Below are positions 22,360 through 22,501 of a stretch of 22,501 bases of DNA, in pieces; within the stretch, counting starts at the first letter, position 1, and every line of letters begins with the position of its first letter. The translations under genes were made by a program, and so were the position numbers. Source of the DNA: TWA4 sp051879215 (GTDB lineage: Bacteria; Bacillota; Clostridia; Lachnospirales; Lachnospiraceae); the NCBI GenBank assembly GCA_051879215.1, contig JBJELP010000316.1:1-22501 (forward strand), read 5' to 3'. The notes beneath the pieces were generated by a model. It had not been told where the DNA came from. It worked only from the letters and a program-made list of their open reading frames with translations, and did not search any database.

Positions 22360-22501
22360 ATTGGTATACCTCACCTTTTCATATTGTTTCTGTTCAGACC
22401 CAACCTCGAAAACACTGTGTGTTTCCTCGGTGTGGCGTATCCGCCAAATAGACAATATGTAATGACCTCCACTTTGTAGCAACGTGGATTTACCTGTATA
22501 A

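Noticed and set aside
22477..22501. Walker A-like GKSTLL read in frame upstream of folA (minus strand)
   Set aside because: Only a few codons at the window edge; it runs straight into the folA leader in a frame with no other ATPase features, so it is probably chance.

Overview
The window looks like a chromosomal segment of a gut-type, low-to-medium GC anaerobic Firmicute, most likely a Lachnospiraceae-like Clostridium. The reasons are the class III (oxygen-sensitive) ribonucleotide reductase with its radical-SAM activase, the strong GGAGG ribosome binding sites, an ferredoxin-tailed aldo/keto reductase, a Csp-like subtilase, and the rpmG-secE-nusG-rplK-rplA order. Genus cannot be decided from sequence alone. 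Almost every gene lies on the minus strand; the exceptions are a small alarmone synthetase and a zinc-dependent phospholipase C-like gene.

Layout. (1) 112-1887: Csp-like subtilase with a palindrome sitting on its promoter. (2) 1977-8234: a visibly more AT-rich accessory block, with an aldo/keto reductase and then a TetR-regulated unit: TetR (7644-8234), an Old-Yellow-Enzyme/2,4-dienoyl-CoA-reductase-type flavoprotein (5439-7430), an MFS transporter (4145-5428) and a 317-residue Cys-rich protein I cannot name (3142-4095). This is the best candidate for an undescribed system: uptake and reduction of a small alpha,beta-unsaturated compound, controlled by its own TetR. (3) 8502-11650: a (p)ppGpp synthetase, a 2x[4Fe-4S] aldo/keto reductase, and a phospholipase C-like gene, with a large divergent intergenic region holding tandem repeats and a gene-like unit that lacks a normal start codon. 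(4) 11651-12367: repeat-rich non-coding DNA, including a 164-bp-period direct repeat and a 183-bp palindromic element with 14-bp inverted ends.

(5) 12368-18929: a DNA-precursor and housekeeping block. nrdD carries a fused C-terminal thioredoxin/glutaredoxin-like domain joined through a 27-bp (9-residue) minisatellite, and is preceded by a textbook pair of NrdR boxes. hflX, a TPR membrane protein, dut, nrdG and a small unknown ORF that overlaps nrdG by one base follow upstream. (6) 19263-21687: rpmG-secE-nusG-rplK-rplA, with two near-identical 30-nt structures before rplK and rplA that mimic the L1-binding region of 23S rRNA, suggesting dual L1 autoregulation. (7) 21871-22359: folA.

No rRNA, tRNA, CRISPR array, intact insertion sequence or phage gene was seen. 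Several starts were moved from the longest open frame to the start with a proper ribosome binding site (rplK, rpmG, secE, folA, nrdG, dut, the alarmone synthetase, the phospholipase-like gene).
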